Shown one piece after another: positions 6,465 through 14,074 of a DNA stretch of 19,293 nt. How positions within the stretch are numbered: the stretch's first letter is position 1; the number at the start of each line of letters is the position of its first letter. The position numbers and the translations under genes are program-made. The notes beneath the pieces were generated by a model. That model was not told the origin of the DNA. It did not search any database and saw only the letters and a program-made list of their open reading frames with translations. Source of the DNA: Pseudomonadota bacterium (GTDB taxonomy: Bacteria > Pseudomonadota > Alphaproteobacteria > Rhizobiales > Rhizobiaceae); contig JAEXYH010000026.1 of assembly GCA_023451735.1 (NCBI GenBank), forward strand, positions 1 through 19,293, in the 5' to 3' direction.

Positions 6465-6995
6465 TTAGTCGTTATCCATATCCTGAGCCATCTTGTAATG
6501 GTGCTCAAGAGCGGGCAGGTGCTTGGCAGCAAATGCCTTCAGGTCAGCATTTTCGCCTTCCTCGGCATAGCGCTTGAAGAGATTGACAGCGTCTTCGTGA
6601 GCGTCGACTTGATCATCGATATATTCTTCGTTGAACTCCGCGCCTTGCAGTTTTGCGAGCTCATCGATGTTTTCTTTGTGGTCATCGATAAGGGTAGTTT
6701 CGGCCTTGCCCTGGACCTTTCCACTGTTTAGCAGAGCCGTGAGCTCTGCGGTGGTCTTCTCATGGTCGGCAATCATCTGCGTCGCAAATTTTTTGACGGC
6801 ATCGTCGCCCTTTTGCAAAGCGAGCTTGCTGGACTCGATTTCGAAGACGTCGCTGGCAGATTCCTGCTTGATGAAGTCCTCCGTCTTCGGAGCGACGCCT
6901 AGTGCGGAGTTGACGCCGGTGGATTCCGCCGCTGACTGCGCAAATGCGGCGGTGGCGGTCATCAAGGCGACAACGGTGAGTGCGATCTTTTTCAT
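6465..6995 (-). CDS. DUF4142 family exported protein
   Basis: A 176-residue protein with a clear Sec signal peptide (MKKIALTVVALMTATAAFA, cut before Q20), so periplasmic or envelope-associated. The mature part is helical, with DFIKQESASDVFEIESSKLALQK, FATQMIADHEKTTAELTALL and VNLFKRYAEEGENADLKAFAAKHLPALEHHYKMA. This is the DUF4142 pattern of conserved His/Glu on helices, a ferritin-like bundle. The biochemical role is unknown. ATG 6995 is chosen because the signal peptide starts there and GGAGA precedes it. A GGAAC promoter 27 bases upstream implies stress induction. Confidence 0.9.
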   Translation of the reverse strand: MKKIALTVVALMTATAAFAQSAAESTGVNSALGVAPKTEDFIKQESASDVFEIESSKLALQKGDDAVKKFATQMIADHEKTTAELTALLNSGKVQGKAETTLIDDHKENIDELAKLQGAEFNEEYIDDQVDAHEDAVNLFKRYAEEGENADLKAFAAKHLPALEHHYKMAQDMDND

Positions 6996-7021
6996 TCCGG
7001 TCTCCAATCTTGTCTCGCGCT

Positions 7022-7046
7022 AACAGACCGAACACTTGAAAGTTCC
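7022..7046 (-). promoter_or_regulatory. Predicted EcfG-type promoter of the DUF4142 gene
   Basis: Minus-strand GGAAC (7046-7042), 16 bases, TGTT (7025-7022), 27 bases upstream of ATG 6995. Confidence 0.7.
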
Positions 7047-7191
7047 ATGAGCGACAAGCGGAGGGAAGATACTTCGCGGTGGAACCACAGTTCATGGCCG
7101 CCGCGACCTCTTCTACCGCAGGCGAAGCTCCGGCTCCCGTCTGAATAACAGCATTCTGGCAATTGAACGGGGCCAGAAATAAGGAATTTTC

Positions 7192-7395
7192 TCAGCGACG
7201 ACGCTGTGTCGGGTAAGGTTCGCCGGACGGATTTTGAGACAGATCTTCCTCCGCCACGCGGTCGGACGGGTATGAGGAGGCGCTATCTCGCTGCTCCGTC
7301 GCGACCCTGTCCGTTGAGTGCTTATCTGGGGAAAGAATGCCCAGTTCGGTCAGGATGCTGCTCAACACGCCTTTGTCTTCATCTTGGTCCTGCAT
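7192..7395 (-). CDS. Small acidic hypothetical protein
   Basis: A 67-residue soluble protein starting MQDQDEDKGVLSSILTELGI and ending PTQRRR. A short hydrophobic patch (VLSSILTELGIL, 10-21) is followed by a polar, probably disordered remainder. The ribosome site AGAGGAGGATCGT is strong, and a GGAAC promoter lies 24 bases upstream. It is a single-gene unit within the stress cluster. Family not recognised. Confidence 0.7.
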   Translation of the reverse strand: MQDQDEDKGVLSSILTELGILSPDKHSTDRVATEQRDSASSYPSDRVAEEDLSQNPSGEPYPTQRRR

Positions 7396-7418
7396 ACGAT
7401 CCTCCTCTTTGCGGGGCT

Positions 7419-7443
7419 AACTAAGCGGTTTGCTCGTAGTTCC
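7419..7443 (-). promoter_or_regulatory. Predicted EcfG-type promoter of the small acidic protein gene
   Basis: Minus-strand GGAAC (7443-7439), 16 bases, AGTT (7422-7419), 24 bases upstream of ATG 7395. Confidence 0.7.
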
Positions 7444-7536
7444 CTTAGAGCGGTGAGAAACCCAGCGCACGGCGAAAGCAATGCGATTTGTCATTCTCTC
7501 CCCTAACCGCGCGCACAAATGAATTGAGACACCACC

Positions 7537-8154
7537 TTATTCCTCCTCGCCGGGGTACTGCGACGCTTTGAGGATACTGGCGAGATGCGCGGTGTTGCGT
7601 GCCAGCATCGAAATCATAGTCTCGACTTCCTCCGGCGTTTTCTCAAGGTCGACGAAGTTTGTCGAGCTCATTGCTTCGCCGACCCAGTAGGCAACCGCAT
7701 TGGCGGGAATGGTAAAGCCTACGTCGTTCAGCGCCTGATACACTTCGGCAGAGACGTGATGGTCTCCATCTTCGTTACCGACGACGGCCACAGCTGCGAC
7801 CTTACCGTACGAGACCATACGTCCCCGGTCGTCGGTCTCTTCGAGGAATGCATCCATGCGTTCCAGCGCACGTTTGCAGACGCTCGACGGCTGACCGAGC
7901 CAGATCGGGGTGCCGATCAACAGAATATCGGCTGCGAGCACTTTTTCCCGGATTTTCGGCCAGGCATCCCCTTCGCCTTCATCCGACGTCACACCTGGCT
8001 TGATGTCATGGTCGGCCAAACGAATGACTTCGGTGGCGACGCCATGCTTCTCGAACTCTTTTGAGATCAGCTCCAGCAGTTTCCCCGTCGAAGACGATTC
8101 AGACGACGAGGATGGCTTTAGGGTGCTGTTGAACGCAAGTGCTTTGATGGACAT
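7537..8154 (-). CDS. Flavodoxin-fold NAD(P)H-dependent oxidoreductase
   Basis: A 205-residue cytosolic flavoprotein of the NADPH-dependent FMN reductase/flavodoxin-like group. MSIKALAFNSTLKPSSSSES provides the phosphate-binding loop for FMN. ADILLIGTPIWLGQPSSVCKRALERMDAF is the second FMN-contact loop, and KVAAVAVVGNEDGDHH a central strand plus loop. Such enzymes reduce quinones, flavins or similar acceptors; the substrate is not readable here. GAAAT lies upstream of ATG 8154 (weak ribosome site). A GGAAC promoter sits 73 bases upstream. It is encoded beside the TPP enzyme but is separated from it by a terminator and its own promoter, so it is not in the same operon. Confidence 0.88.
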   Translation of the reverse strand: MSIKALAFNSTLKPSSSSESSSTGKLLELISKEFEKHGVATEVIRLADHDIKPGVTSDEGEGDAWPKIREKVLAADILLIGTPIWLGQPSSVCKRALERMDAFLEETDDRGRMVSYGKVAAVAVVGNEDGDHHVSAEVYQALNDVGFTIPANAVAYWVGEAMSSTNFVDLEKTPEEVETMISMLARNTAHLASILKASQYPGEEE

Positions 8155-8226
8155 GAGTATTTCCTATCTGGTAGGGAGGGCACGATCGCTCCACCGGAGA
8201 ACTGTCGCGCGTCGATCTCTTGGAAA

Positions 8227-8251
8227 AACCTATGAAGCGATTGTCCGTTCC
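8227..8251 (-). promoter_or_regulatory. Predicted EcfG-type promoter of the flavodoxin-fold reductase
   Basis: Minus-strand GGAAC (8251-8247), 16 bases, GGTT (8230-8227), 73 bases upstream of ATG 8154. Confidence 0.6.
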
Positions 8252-8471
8252 TTAGCGGAGACCACTAAACGAAGCCCGCCGTCGTCATCAGTTCTAAACC
8301 GAGAAGCGGTCGCCAGCAGCATCGCGCCGCTGCGGACGGGGTTGTTGGGACGGTTCACATGGAAACCGAGATCGATTGCTCCCAGCACCTCCACATCTAT
8401 GCCGGCAAGTTTATCAACGCGTCCGGTGCCCGTTCAGCTCGCAATCATTTAGAGCCAGTGTTTAGTGTCTC
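8252..8471. other. Gap without a supported gene; possible coding remnant on the minus strand
   Basis: A minus-strand frame stays open for about 65 codons (about 8437 to 8230), reading like real protein (VDKLAGIDVEVLGAIDLGFH, later GAMLLATASRF). It lacks a start with a ribosome site and overlaps the promoter at 8227-8251. It may be the remains of a gene. Nothing firmer is seen. Confidence 0.3.
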
Positions 8472-8512
8472 AAAAATTGTCCCACCTGGAGGAGAGTAGC
8501 CGCCAATGGGAC
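8472..8512 (-). terminator. Rho-independent terminator of the TPP enzyme gene
   Basis: On the minus strand GTCCCA (8512-8507) pairs with TGGGAC (8484-8479). Inner G-C and wobble pairs (TTGGCGG with CCTCCAGG) extend the stem. AATTTTT follows immediately. It starts eight bases after the stop codon. Confidence 0.7.
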
Positions 8513-8519
8513 GAGAGCT

Positions 8520-10307
8520 TCACTCGCGCTTGCCGGGCAGGACCGTGCTTAGAACCTGCCGCAGCGTGCCGCGGATGACGCCACCCTGGTTCGGATCCCC
8601 TTTTACAAGCGTCGAGGTCAAATTCTTCACCTGTTCGAGCGTCAGGTGCGGAGGCAGCGGCGGAACTTCCGGATCAGTCTTCACTTCCAGCAACACCGGG
8701 CGCTCCGCGGCAAGCGCTTCGTCCCATGCTGCTCCAAGCTGTTCAGGTTTATCGACGAAAATACCTTTCAGACCGATCAGTTCGGCAAAGCGATGATATG
8801 GCACGTCCGGGATTTTTTGCGACGCCTCAAATTTTGGATCGCCCTCCATCACCCGCTGCTCCCAGGTGACCTGGTTGAGGTCCTCATTGTTGAACACGCA
8901 GATGATGAAACGATGGTCCGCCCAGGTCGGCCAGTATTTGGCGACGGTGATCAATTCGGCCATATTGTTCATCTGCATGGCGCCATCACCGACAAGACCA
9001 ATCACGGGTCGGTCCGGATGGGCATACTTCGCTGCGATCGCGTAGGGAACGGCGGCGCCCATCGATGCCAGTCCGCCGGACAGCGATCCCATCATTCCGG
9101 GCCGCATTTTGATGTCCCGAGCATACCAGTTGGCGCAGGAGCCAGAGTCGCTGGTCAGGATGACGTTTTCCGGAAGACGGGGTGAAAGTTCCCAGGCAAC
9201 AAGCTGAGGATTAACCGGGCTCGCCTCCGCATGAGCTCTTTTGTCGAGAAGCTCCCACCAGTCCGATACGCTCTCTTCCACAGTACTGCGCCATTTGGTG
9301 TCCTTCTGGTCCAGCAAAGGTAAGAGAGCGTTCAGCGTTTCGGCCGCATCGCCGACGAGGTTGACGTCCATCGGATAGCGCAGCGACAGCATTCCGGCAT
9401 CGATGTCGATCTGCACGGCTTTCGCCTGCCCCTCTTCCGGCAAGAATTCCGAATAGGGAAATCCGGAGCCAATCATCAGCAGCGTGTCGCATTTCCGCAT
9501 CAGGTCCCACGAGGGTTCGGTGCCAAGCAGCCCGATCGAGCCCGTGACCCACAGCAGCGTATCCGGCAGGGCCGCCTTTCCGAGCAGAGCCTTTGCGGCG
9601 CCGGCGCCGAGACGGTCTGATACGGCTATAACCTCGTCCGTCGCCCCCAGCGCTCCCGCACCGACGAGTATCGCGACTTTCTCGCCGGCATTGAGAATAT
9701 TGGCGGCGGCCTCCAGATCCGCTTGGTGCGGGATGATCTTCGGCGCCCGATAGCCGAACCCGGAATGGATCGTGCCATGTGCTCGTTCCGGTTCTTCGTA
9801 TGGCATGTCCTGCAGATCGTTTGGGAGAATGAGAGCAGTCACCGTTCGCTTCGCTAACGCCACTCTGATGGCGCGATCGACCAGATGGCGGACCTGCGCC
9901 GGTGTCGAAGCCTGATGGACGAAATCGCCGGCGACGTCCTTAAAGAGGGCCGCGAGATCGACCTCTTGCTGGTAGTGGCCGCCAACGGCGCCGCGCGCCT
10001 GCTGCCCGACAATAGCTAACAGCGGTTGATGATCAGCGCGTGCGTCATACATGCCGGTGACCAGATGCGTGGCGCCTGGCCCTGAGGTCGCGATGCAGAC
10101 CCCGAGTTCGCCGGAGAACTTTGCATAAGCAGAGGCCATGAACGCTGCCATTTCCTCGTGCCGGGCCTGAACAAAATCGATCTTGTCATTGGCGCGGTTC
10201 AACGCTCCAAAAACGCCGTTGATCCCATCACCCGGATAGCCGAACATGCGACGCACCCCCCATGTGTGAAGGCGGGAAACGATAAAGTCGCCAACAGTCT
10301 GGGCCAT
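8520..10307 (-). CDS. Thiamine pyrophosphate-dependent enzyme, pyruvate oxidase/dehydrogenase (PoxB)-like
   Basis: A 595-residue protein with the three domains of the acetolactate synthase/pyruvate oxidase family. The N-terminal PYR domain (1-170) has FGYPGDGINGVFGALN, the activating Glu51 in QARHEEMAAFMA and ATSGPGATHLVTGMYDA. The middle domain (190-350) has VAILVGAGALGA and VQIDIDAGML. The C-terminal PP domain carries GDGAMQMNNMAELITVA with the downstream NNEDLNQVTWEQR, the GDG-to-NN magnesium/TPP motif. The likely reaction is oxidative decarboxylation of pyruvate to acetate at the membrane, as in PoxB, but the specificity is not certain. The start is placed at ATG 10307; a longer frame to 10352 would run into the promoter. 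The GGAAC promoter fits the stationary/stress role known for PoxB-type enzymes. Confidence 0.92.
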   Translation of the reverse strand: MAQTVGDFIVSRLHTWGVRRMFGYPGDGINGVFGALNRANDKIDFVQARHEEMAAFMASAYAKFSGELGVCIATSGPGATHLVTGMYDARADHQPLLAIVGQQARGAVGGHYQQEVDLAALFKDVAGDFVHQASTPAQVRHLVDRAIRVALAKRTVTALILPNDLQDMPYEEPERAHGTIHSGFGYRAPKIIPHQADLEAAANILNAGEKVAILVGAGALGATDEVIAVSDRLGAGAAKALLGKAALPDTLLWVTGSIGLLGTEPSWDLMRKCDTLLMIGSGFPYSEFLPEEGQAKAVQIDIDAGMLSLRYPMDVNLVGDAAETLNALLPLLDQKDTKWRSTVEESVSDWWELLDKRAHAEASPVNPQLVAWELSPRLPENVILTSDSGSCANWYARDIKMRPGMMGSLSGGLASMGAAVPYAIAAKYAHPDRPVIGLVGDGAMQMNNMAELITVAKYWPTWADHRFIICVFNNEDLNQVTWEQRVMEGDPKFEASQKIPDVPYHRFAELIGLKGIFVDKPEQLGAAWDEALAAERPVLLEVKTDPEVPPLPPHLTLEQVKNLTSTLVKGDPNQGGVIRGTLRQVLSTVLPGKRE

Positions 10308-10347
10308 AGTTTGCCTTTCTGGTTCGAGGAAATCATTACGGGCGGCA

Positions 10348-10372
10348 AACACCTGTATGCAGCTGGAGTTCC
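10348..10372 (-). promoter_or_regulatory. Predicted EcfG-type promoter of the TPP enzyme gene
   Basis: Minus-strand GGAAC (10372-10368), 16 bases, TGTT (10351-10348), 41 bases upstream of ATG 10307. Confidence 0.7.
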
Positions 10373-10750
10373 CGTTTTTGCCCTGGCGTTCTTCGAGAGG
10401 GAGGTTGCTTCGACCATTCCCGCGCTGTTATTGGATCGAGTTGATGCTGTTAGAACTTACTTCGGGTGCAGCTCACAGTGTTGGGGCTGGCGTTACCGCA
10501 ATACCACGCAGGCGAATCCAGCTTGGGGAACCGTAAAAGTGGCTCGATGCTGGCATTAGAATAAAGGCGGCCTACGTACATACGACGCTGGAATTGACCA
10601 GTACAGCGCGATCATCGCACCTAAGCAGGGATGACTGCCTCGCTCTCGGTCTTGCTTCGGTTTCCATTAGATCCAGCCCTTATTGGAGCAGTTGTCGATT
10701 AGGACCGGAACCCTAATTTCCACGGTGCGCGCTGAATAGGGAGGCTGGAT
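10373..10750. other. Intergenic region between divergent genes
   Basis: About 380 bases without a supported gene. A GGAAC at 10707-10711 upstream of TIGR02587 lacks a matching -10. ORFs here have no ribosome site and poor composition. The promoter of the TIGR02587 pair must lie here but was not identified. Confidence 0.5.
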
Positions 10751-11614
10751 TTGCTTGAAAAAGATGAGCCTGAAGACTTCGACCCGAGCAAATTTTTCGC
10801 AGGTATCGCACGCGGGGTTGCTGGAGCGCTGCTGTTCGCTCTACCGATGTTTATGACCATGGAGATGTGGGAATTAGGCTTCTATATGGACCGAAGTCGC
10901 CTTTTCCTCCTGCTAGTCGTCAATATCCCTCTTCTCATTATTCTCTCGGACCGTGTTGGTTTCGAACAGACGTTTACCTGGGGACAAGCCGTTCGGGATG
11001 CAAGTATCGCTTATGGGCTTGGCATAATTGCAAGCGTACTCATCCTCGTGGCGATAGGTGTTGTAAAAGTCGGCCAATCACCGCATGAGATTATTGGTAT
11101 GATCGCTATCCAGGCGGTCCCTGCCAGTATTGGCGCGATGCTCGGCCGTAGTCAGCTCGGTGGCCAAGCCAATGACGACGAGACAGACGACAGCAGCGAT
11201 GACCCTGTCGATGAACGCGAAACAAGCTATGCAGGGGAATTATTCTTGATGGCAGTCGGTGCCTTATTCCTCAATCTCAATGTCGCACCGACCGAAGAGA
11301 TGATTCTGCTATCATTCAAGATGACGCCGTGGCACGCATTGGCCACCGTGGCGGCGTCACTGGCTGTGATGCACGGATTTGTGTACGCCCTTTCTTTCAA
11401 AGGGAGCCATGACCTTGCAGAAGGAACGCCAAGCTGGCACGCTTTTGTTCGGTTCACCTTACCTGGATATTTAATTGCCGGGTTGATCAGCGCCTATTGT
11501 CTCTGGACATTCCACAGAACAGACGATGTCGGATCAACACAGATACTGATGATGATCGCCATCCTTAGCTTTCCCGGCGCCGTCGGGGCTGCGGCTGCGC
11601 GGCTTATCCTGTAG
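10751..11614 (+). CDS. TIGR02587 family (DUF2391) integral membrane protein
   Basis: A 287-residue inner-membrane protein with about seven hydrophobic segments: IARGVAGALLFALPMFMTME (about 17-36), LLLVVNIPLLIILSD, AYGLGIIASVLILVAIGVV, AIQAVPASIGAML, then LFLMAVGALFLNLNV, ALATVAASLAVMHGFVYALS and YLIAGLISAYCLWTF plus a C-terminal helix. An acidic linker (NDDETDDSSDDPVDERE, about 137-153) divides it. The start is TTG 10751 behind GGGAGG at 10739-10744; no ATG fits better. TIGR02587 proteins occur next to TIGR02588 proteins, as here. Function unknown. Confidence 0.87.
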   Translation: MLEKDEPEDFDPSKFFAGIARGVAGALLFALPMFMTMEMWELGFYMDRSRLFLLLVVNIPLLIILSDRVGFEQTFTWGQAVRDASIAYGLGIIASVLILVAIGVVKVGQSPHEIIGMIAIQAVPASIGAMLGRSQLGGQANDDETDDSSDDPVDERETSYAGELFLMAVGALFLNLNVAPTEEMILLSFKMTPWHALATVAASLAVMHGFVYALSFKGSHDLAEGTPSWHAFVRFTLPGYLIAGLISAYCLWTFHRTDDVGSTQILMMIAILSFPGAVGAAAARLIL

Positions 11615-11621
11615 GGATATC

Positions 11622-12029
11622 ATGACAAAAGTATCGAATGGTAAGAACGTCGAGGCCAACGAGCCCCATTGGATAGAATGGGTAACAGGAGCCATTGCGG
11701 CGATGATTGTTTTAGCCGTGATCGCCTGGATCGGCAAAGACGCGCTCATGGACAGTGACACCTCGCCGAAGCTGACAGTCAACGTTCTCCAGACTGAAAA
11801 GCGCGGAGATGGTTTTCAAGTGTCGTTCGAAATCCAGAACGATTCAAGCGCGACAGCGTCGCAGGTGAACATTCAAGGAGAGATTGGCGCGGGTTCGGCG
11901 ACGGAGCGCGTTGAAACGACCTTGGATTACGTGCCTGGACATTCAAAGGCACGAGGTGGGATGATTTTCCGGCAAAATCCTGAAGGAAAGTCGTTGGTGG
12001 TAAGGGCAACCTCATTTTCTGAGCCATGA
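11622..12029 (+). CDS. TIGR02588 family protein
   Basis: A 135-residue single-pass membrane protein. After a polar N-terminus come HWIEWVTGAIAAMIVLAVIA (about 13-32) as a membrane anchor and a periplasmic-type beta-rich domain (LTVNVLQTEKRGDGFQVSFE, later VETTLDYVPGHSKARGGMIF). This is the TIGR02588 pattern. The gene begins seven bases after the TIGR02587 stop with TAGGGATATC ahead of the ATG, so the two are surely co-transcribed and probably form one complex (inference). The stop at 12027-12029 is followed one base later by IS-like sequence, but the protein looks full length. Confidence 0.87.
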   Translation: MTKVSNGKNVEANEPHWIEWVTGAIAAMIVLAVIAWIGKDALMDSDTSPKLTVNVLQTEKRGDGFQVSFEIQNDSSATASQVNIQGEIGAGSATERVETTLDYVPGHSKARGGMIFRQNPEGKSLVVRATSFSEP

Positions 12030-12030
12030 G

Positions 12031-12092
12031 TGTTGATTTCCACTGAGAGCTGACCCGGCGCAGCCCGATATTTCCATTGAGAATTGGCTCTG
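12031..12092. mobile_element. IS21-family-like terminal repeat remnant
   Basis: Starts TGTTGATTTCCACTGAGAGC and holds two direct copies of a 21-base unit: ATTTCCACTGAGAGCTGACCC (12036-12056) and ATTTCCATTGAGAATTGGCTC (12070-12090), 34 bases apart. A TG terminus and repeated subterminal units of this kind are typical of IS21-family ends. No istA or istB coding sequence is seen nearby. The other end is absent, so this is a leftover end. Confidence 0.5.
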
Positions 12093-12102
12093 ACGCATAT
12101 GT

Positions 12103-12127
12103 GGAACGGCCCGATTAGCAAGATGTT
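12103..12127 (+). promoter_or_regulatory. Orphan EcfG-type promoter motif
   Basis: GGAAC (12103-12107), 16 bases, TGTT (12124-12127). It is a good match but no intact plus-strand gene follows before the IS110 element, so its gene may have been lost or the match may be chance. Confidence 0.35.
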
Positions 12128-12355
12128 TTCTGCGTAAATCCCCGTCGGACGGTGCAGTCATATGTCCGGCCTGTCAGCGCGGTCATAGCCGCTGGCCACG
12201 ATGATATCCGCGATGCCGATCGCCTAATCACTTTCACGCGCTCGAAGCGCATTGCGTCAGACGGTCTGATCGGTATCGAGGTGTCGCCCCTTGGGTTCAT
12301 CACTCATTTGGCACCTTGCTTGATCCGACGGCGAACCGCCGGAGCCTCTCCTGTC

Positions 12356-13387
12356 TTATACTCTGGTCATGCTTACCGGCGCTTGGTAGGTGCCGCCCTT
12401 GACTAGAAGCGCCCATATCGTGCGCGCTATCTTATTCGCCAAAGCGAAAGCAGCAACTTTGTACGCCTTGCGTGCCAGTAACGAAACGACCCAGGCTGGC
12501 AGCTTGACCCCACGGCGAGCCTGTTTCAGGACCGAGGTTGCCCCCAGGATGAGTAAGGTGCGCAACTGCTTGTTACCCTGCTTTGAGATCTTACCCAACC
12601 GCTCCTTTCCTCCGCTGGAATTCGCCCTTGGTGTAATGCCGATCCAGGCCGCCAAATCTCGCCCTGTGCGGAAGGCTTCGGGATCATGGACAGCGGCGCG
12701 AACGCTTGCCGCGATGATTGGCCCTACGCCGGGGATGGTCGTCAGCCGACGAGCCGCTTCATCGGTTTTCACGGCCGCGATAATCTTGGCGTCGAGCGCC
12801 TCGATCCTGGCCGTCAGCTTTTCTATTTGCTCGGCCATTTCAAGGAGCGCTACCCTGGCCGCGTTTGGCAGACGGCCGTCACGATCGTCGCGCAAGATGG
12901 CAATGAGCTTAGCAATGCTTGTCATTCCGGTGGCAGCGACAACCCCAAGCTCAGCCATATGGGCACGCATGGCGTTTGTAGTCTGGCTTCGCTGACGCAC
13001 GAATAGCTCTCGTGTTTTCAAGACCATGCTTGCAGCCTGCTCCTCAGGTGATTTGACGGGCACAAAGCGCATTGTTGGCCGCGTGACCGCCTCGCAGATT
13101 GCCTCAGCATCAGCCGCGTCGGTCTTGTTGCGTTTGACATAGGGCTTCACATAGGCGGGCGGCATCAACCGCACAGTATGACCCAATTCACCAATCGCGT
13201 TGGCCCAGTAGTGGGCGCTCCCGCATGCTTCTATTCCGACAAGGCATGGTGAGATTTGGCGAAAGAACTCCAAGACCTGTGATCGCCGCAAAGCACGTCG
13301 GACAGCGATATGTCCATCTTCCGTAATGGCATGAACCTGAAAGATGGACTTGGCCAAATCCAGTCCAACTATGGTAATCTTTTCCAT
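12356..13387 (-). CDS. IS110 family transposase (DEDD)
   Basis: 343 residues, full length for the family. The N-terminal RuvC-like DEDD domain has D10 in VGLDLAK, E53 in GIEACGSAHYWA, and D90 and D93 in NKTDAADA. A coiled linker (about 150-205, EMAEQIEKLTARIEALDAKI) leads to the C-terminal Transposase_20 domain, with TIPGVGPIIAASVRAAV and RANSSGGKERLGKISKQGNK, which contains the serine region. The catalytic acids are all present, so it may be active. AAGG lies upstream of ATG 13387. IS110 recombinases use an RNA made from the element's noncoding end to choose the target. Confidence 0.93.
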   Translation of the reverse strand: MEKITIVGLDLAKSIFQVHAITEDGHIAVRRALRRSQVLEFFRQISPCLVGIEACGSAHYWANAIGELGHTVRLMPPAYVKPYVKRNKTDAADAEAICEAVTRPTMRFVPVKSPEEQAASMVLKTRELFVRQRSQTTNAMRAHMAELGVVAATGMTSIAKLIAILRDDRDGRLPNAARVALLEMAEQIEKLTARIEALDAKIIAAVKTDEAARRLTTIPGVGPIIAASVRAAVHDPEAFRTGRDLAAWIGITPRANSSGGKERLGKISKQGNKQLRTLLILGATSVLKQARRGVKLPAWVVSLLARKAYKVAAFALANKIARTIWALLVKGGTYQAPVSMTRV

Positions 13388-13570
13388 GGAACGGTGCCTT
13401 CTATCTTGTGGCGATTGGCGTCACCACATTAGGCATCCTCGATGCCGGTGCGAAGGGCCGTTCCACACCATCACTTTTGCTGATATGCAGCCGCTTACGA
13501 CGCGCCTATCAACCGCGCCTGCAGGCCGATCAATCGAGCCGAAGACATTATGACTGCATCGGGCCATTGC
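13388..13570 (-). ncRNA. Candidate bridge RNA region of the IS110 element
   Basis: In IS110-group elements the noncoding stretch 5' of the transposase gene encodes the bridge (seek) RNA. Here that stretch is on the minus strand upstream of 13387. It can fold locally: TGCAG (13486-13490) pairs with CTGCA (13519-13523), and inside it CGCG (13501-13504) with CGCG (13514-13517). The extent and loops are not defined. Position comes from family knowledge and the fold from reading; the assignment is inference. Confidence 0.3.
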
Positions 13571-13634
13571 GGACATTCGGTTTACCGCCACTGCAGGTTC
13601 ACGTATGCCGGGATTGAGTAAGGAGGCGCTACCC

Positions 13635-13778
13635 ATGATGCTAGATTATCGCTTTGCCCAACCCGCCGACATGCCTCCATTACCACGTGGACTTCGTAGC
13701 GTTGCGCAAGGTTGCTCTGCGAACCTCTCGCTTTTTGGGTCGACCAAAGGGCGGACTGCGCTACTCCGAGTCCTGTAG
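13635..13778 (+). pseudogene. Possible truncated gene start (acetyltransferase-like N-terminus)
   Basis: A very good ribosome site (AAGGAGG at 13620-13626) precedes ATG 13635. The reading MMLDYRFAQPADMPPL resembles the first strand of GNAT acetyltransferases. After about 16 residues it becomes uncharacteristic and stops at TAG 13776-13778 (47 codons). It sits beside the IS110 element and is probably the stump of a disrupted gene. The GNAT link rests on a short match. Confidence 0.3.
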
Positions 13779-13982
13779 GCCCCGTCGGTCCAGATTTGAT
13801 GGCGTATCGCGTTGCGGTCGGGAAGCGGTTACTGGCCTGCTTAGCCTAATTCCCTGACCGGCGGCGAACGAATCTGCATGTTCAGGAAAGCTGAATGTTC
13901 GCTCAAAAGAGTGGTCACCTTCTGAAACTGCAACAACCCAAACGTCTTCTCGCTCATAAATTCTGACTATTTTGTCCGGCAA
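13761..13982 (-). CDS. Small hypothetical protein
   Basis: A 73-residue ORF from a TTG at 13982: MPDKIVRIYEREDVWVVAVSEG, then FSFPEHADSFAAGQGIRL. The first 45 residues look like a small beta-strand domain with alternating hydrophobic residues; the tail is Arg-rich. GGGAATGAG lies upstream. The start codon is not firm and the tail overlaps the 13635 remnant on the other strand. Family not recognised. Confidence 0.5.
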   Translation of the reverse strand: MPDKIVRIYEREDVWVVAVSEGDHSFERTFSFPEHADSFAAGQGIRLSRPVTASRPQRDTPSNLDRRGLQDSE

Positions 13983-14074
13983 ATCTCATTCCCGCTGCAC
14001 ACTGAAAATGACAAATGCTAACTTTTTTTGATCCGTTAGACCACCGATTATACGCGGTCGAAACGCGTAAAAAG

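Larger units (their letters stand above)
12300..13620 (-). mobile_element. IS110-family insertion sequence (ends approximate)
   Basis: Defined by the intact IS110 transposase gene (12356-13387, minus) plus noncoding flanks. IS110 elements lack classical terminal inverted repeats, so exact ends cannot be set from one copy. A GC hairpin (CGGCG, AAC, CGCCG) lies just past the transposase stop near 12330-12341. The 5' boundary should lie before 13621, where a ribosome site of apparent host sequence starts. Confidence 0.6.

Noticed and set aside
7910..8452. 180-codon plus ORF
   Set aside because: First half is antisense to the flavodoxin-fold reductase; the remainder is Ser/Arg-rich with no ribosome site.
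8646..9185. 179-codon plus ORF
   Set aside because: Antisense to the TPP enzyme's cofactor domain.
10158..10559. 133-codon plus ORF
   Set aside because: Partly antisense to the TPP enzyme, no ribosome site, atypical residues.
10707..10711. GGAAC upstream of the TIGR02587 gene
   Set aside because: No GTT at the required spacing, so not counted as a stress promoter.
12152..12406. Plus ORF between the IS21-like end and IS110
   Set aside because: Runs into the antisense strand of the transposase and shows no recognisable protein pattern.
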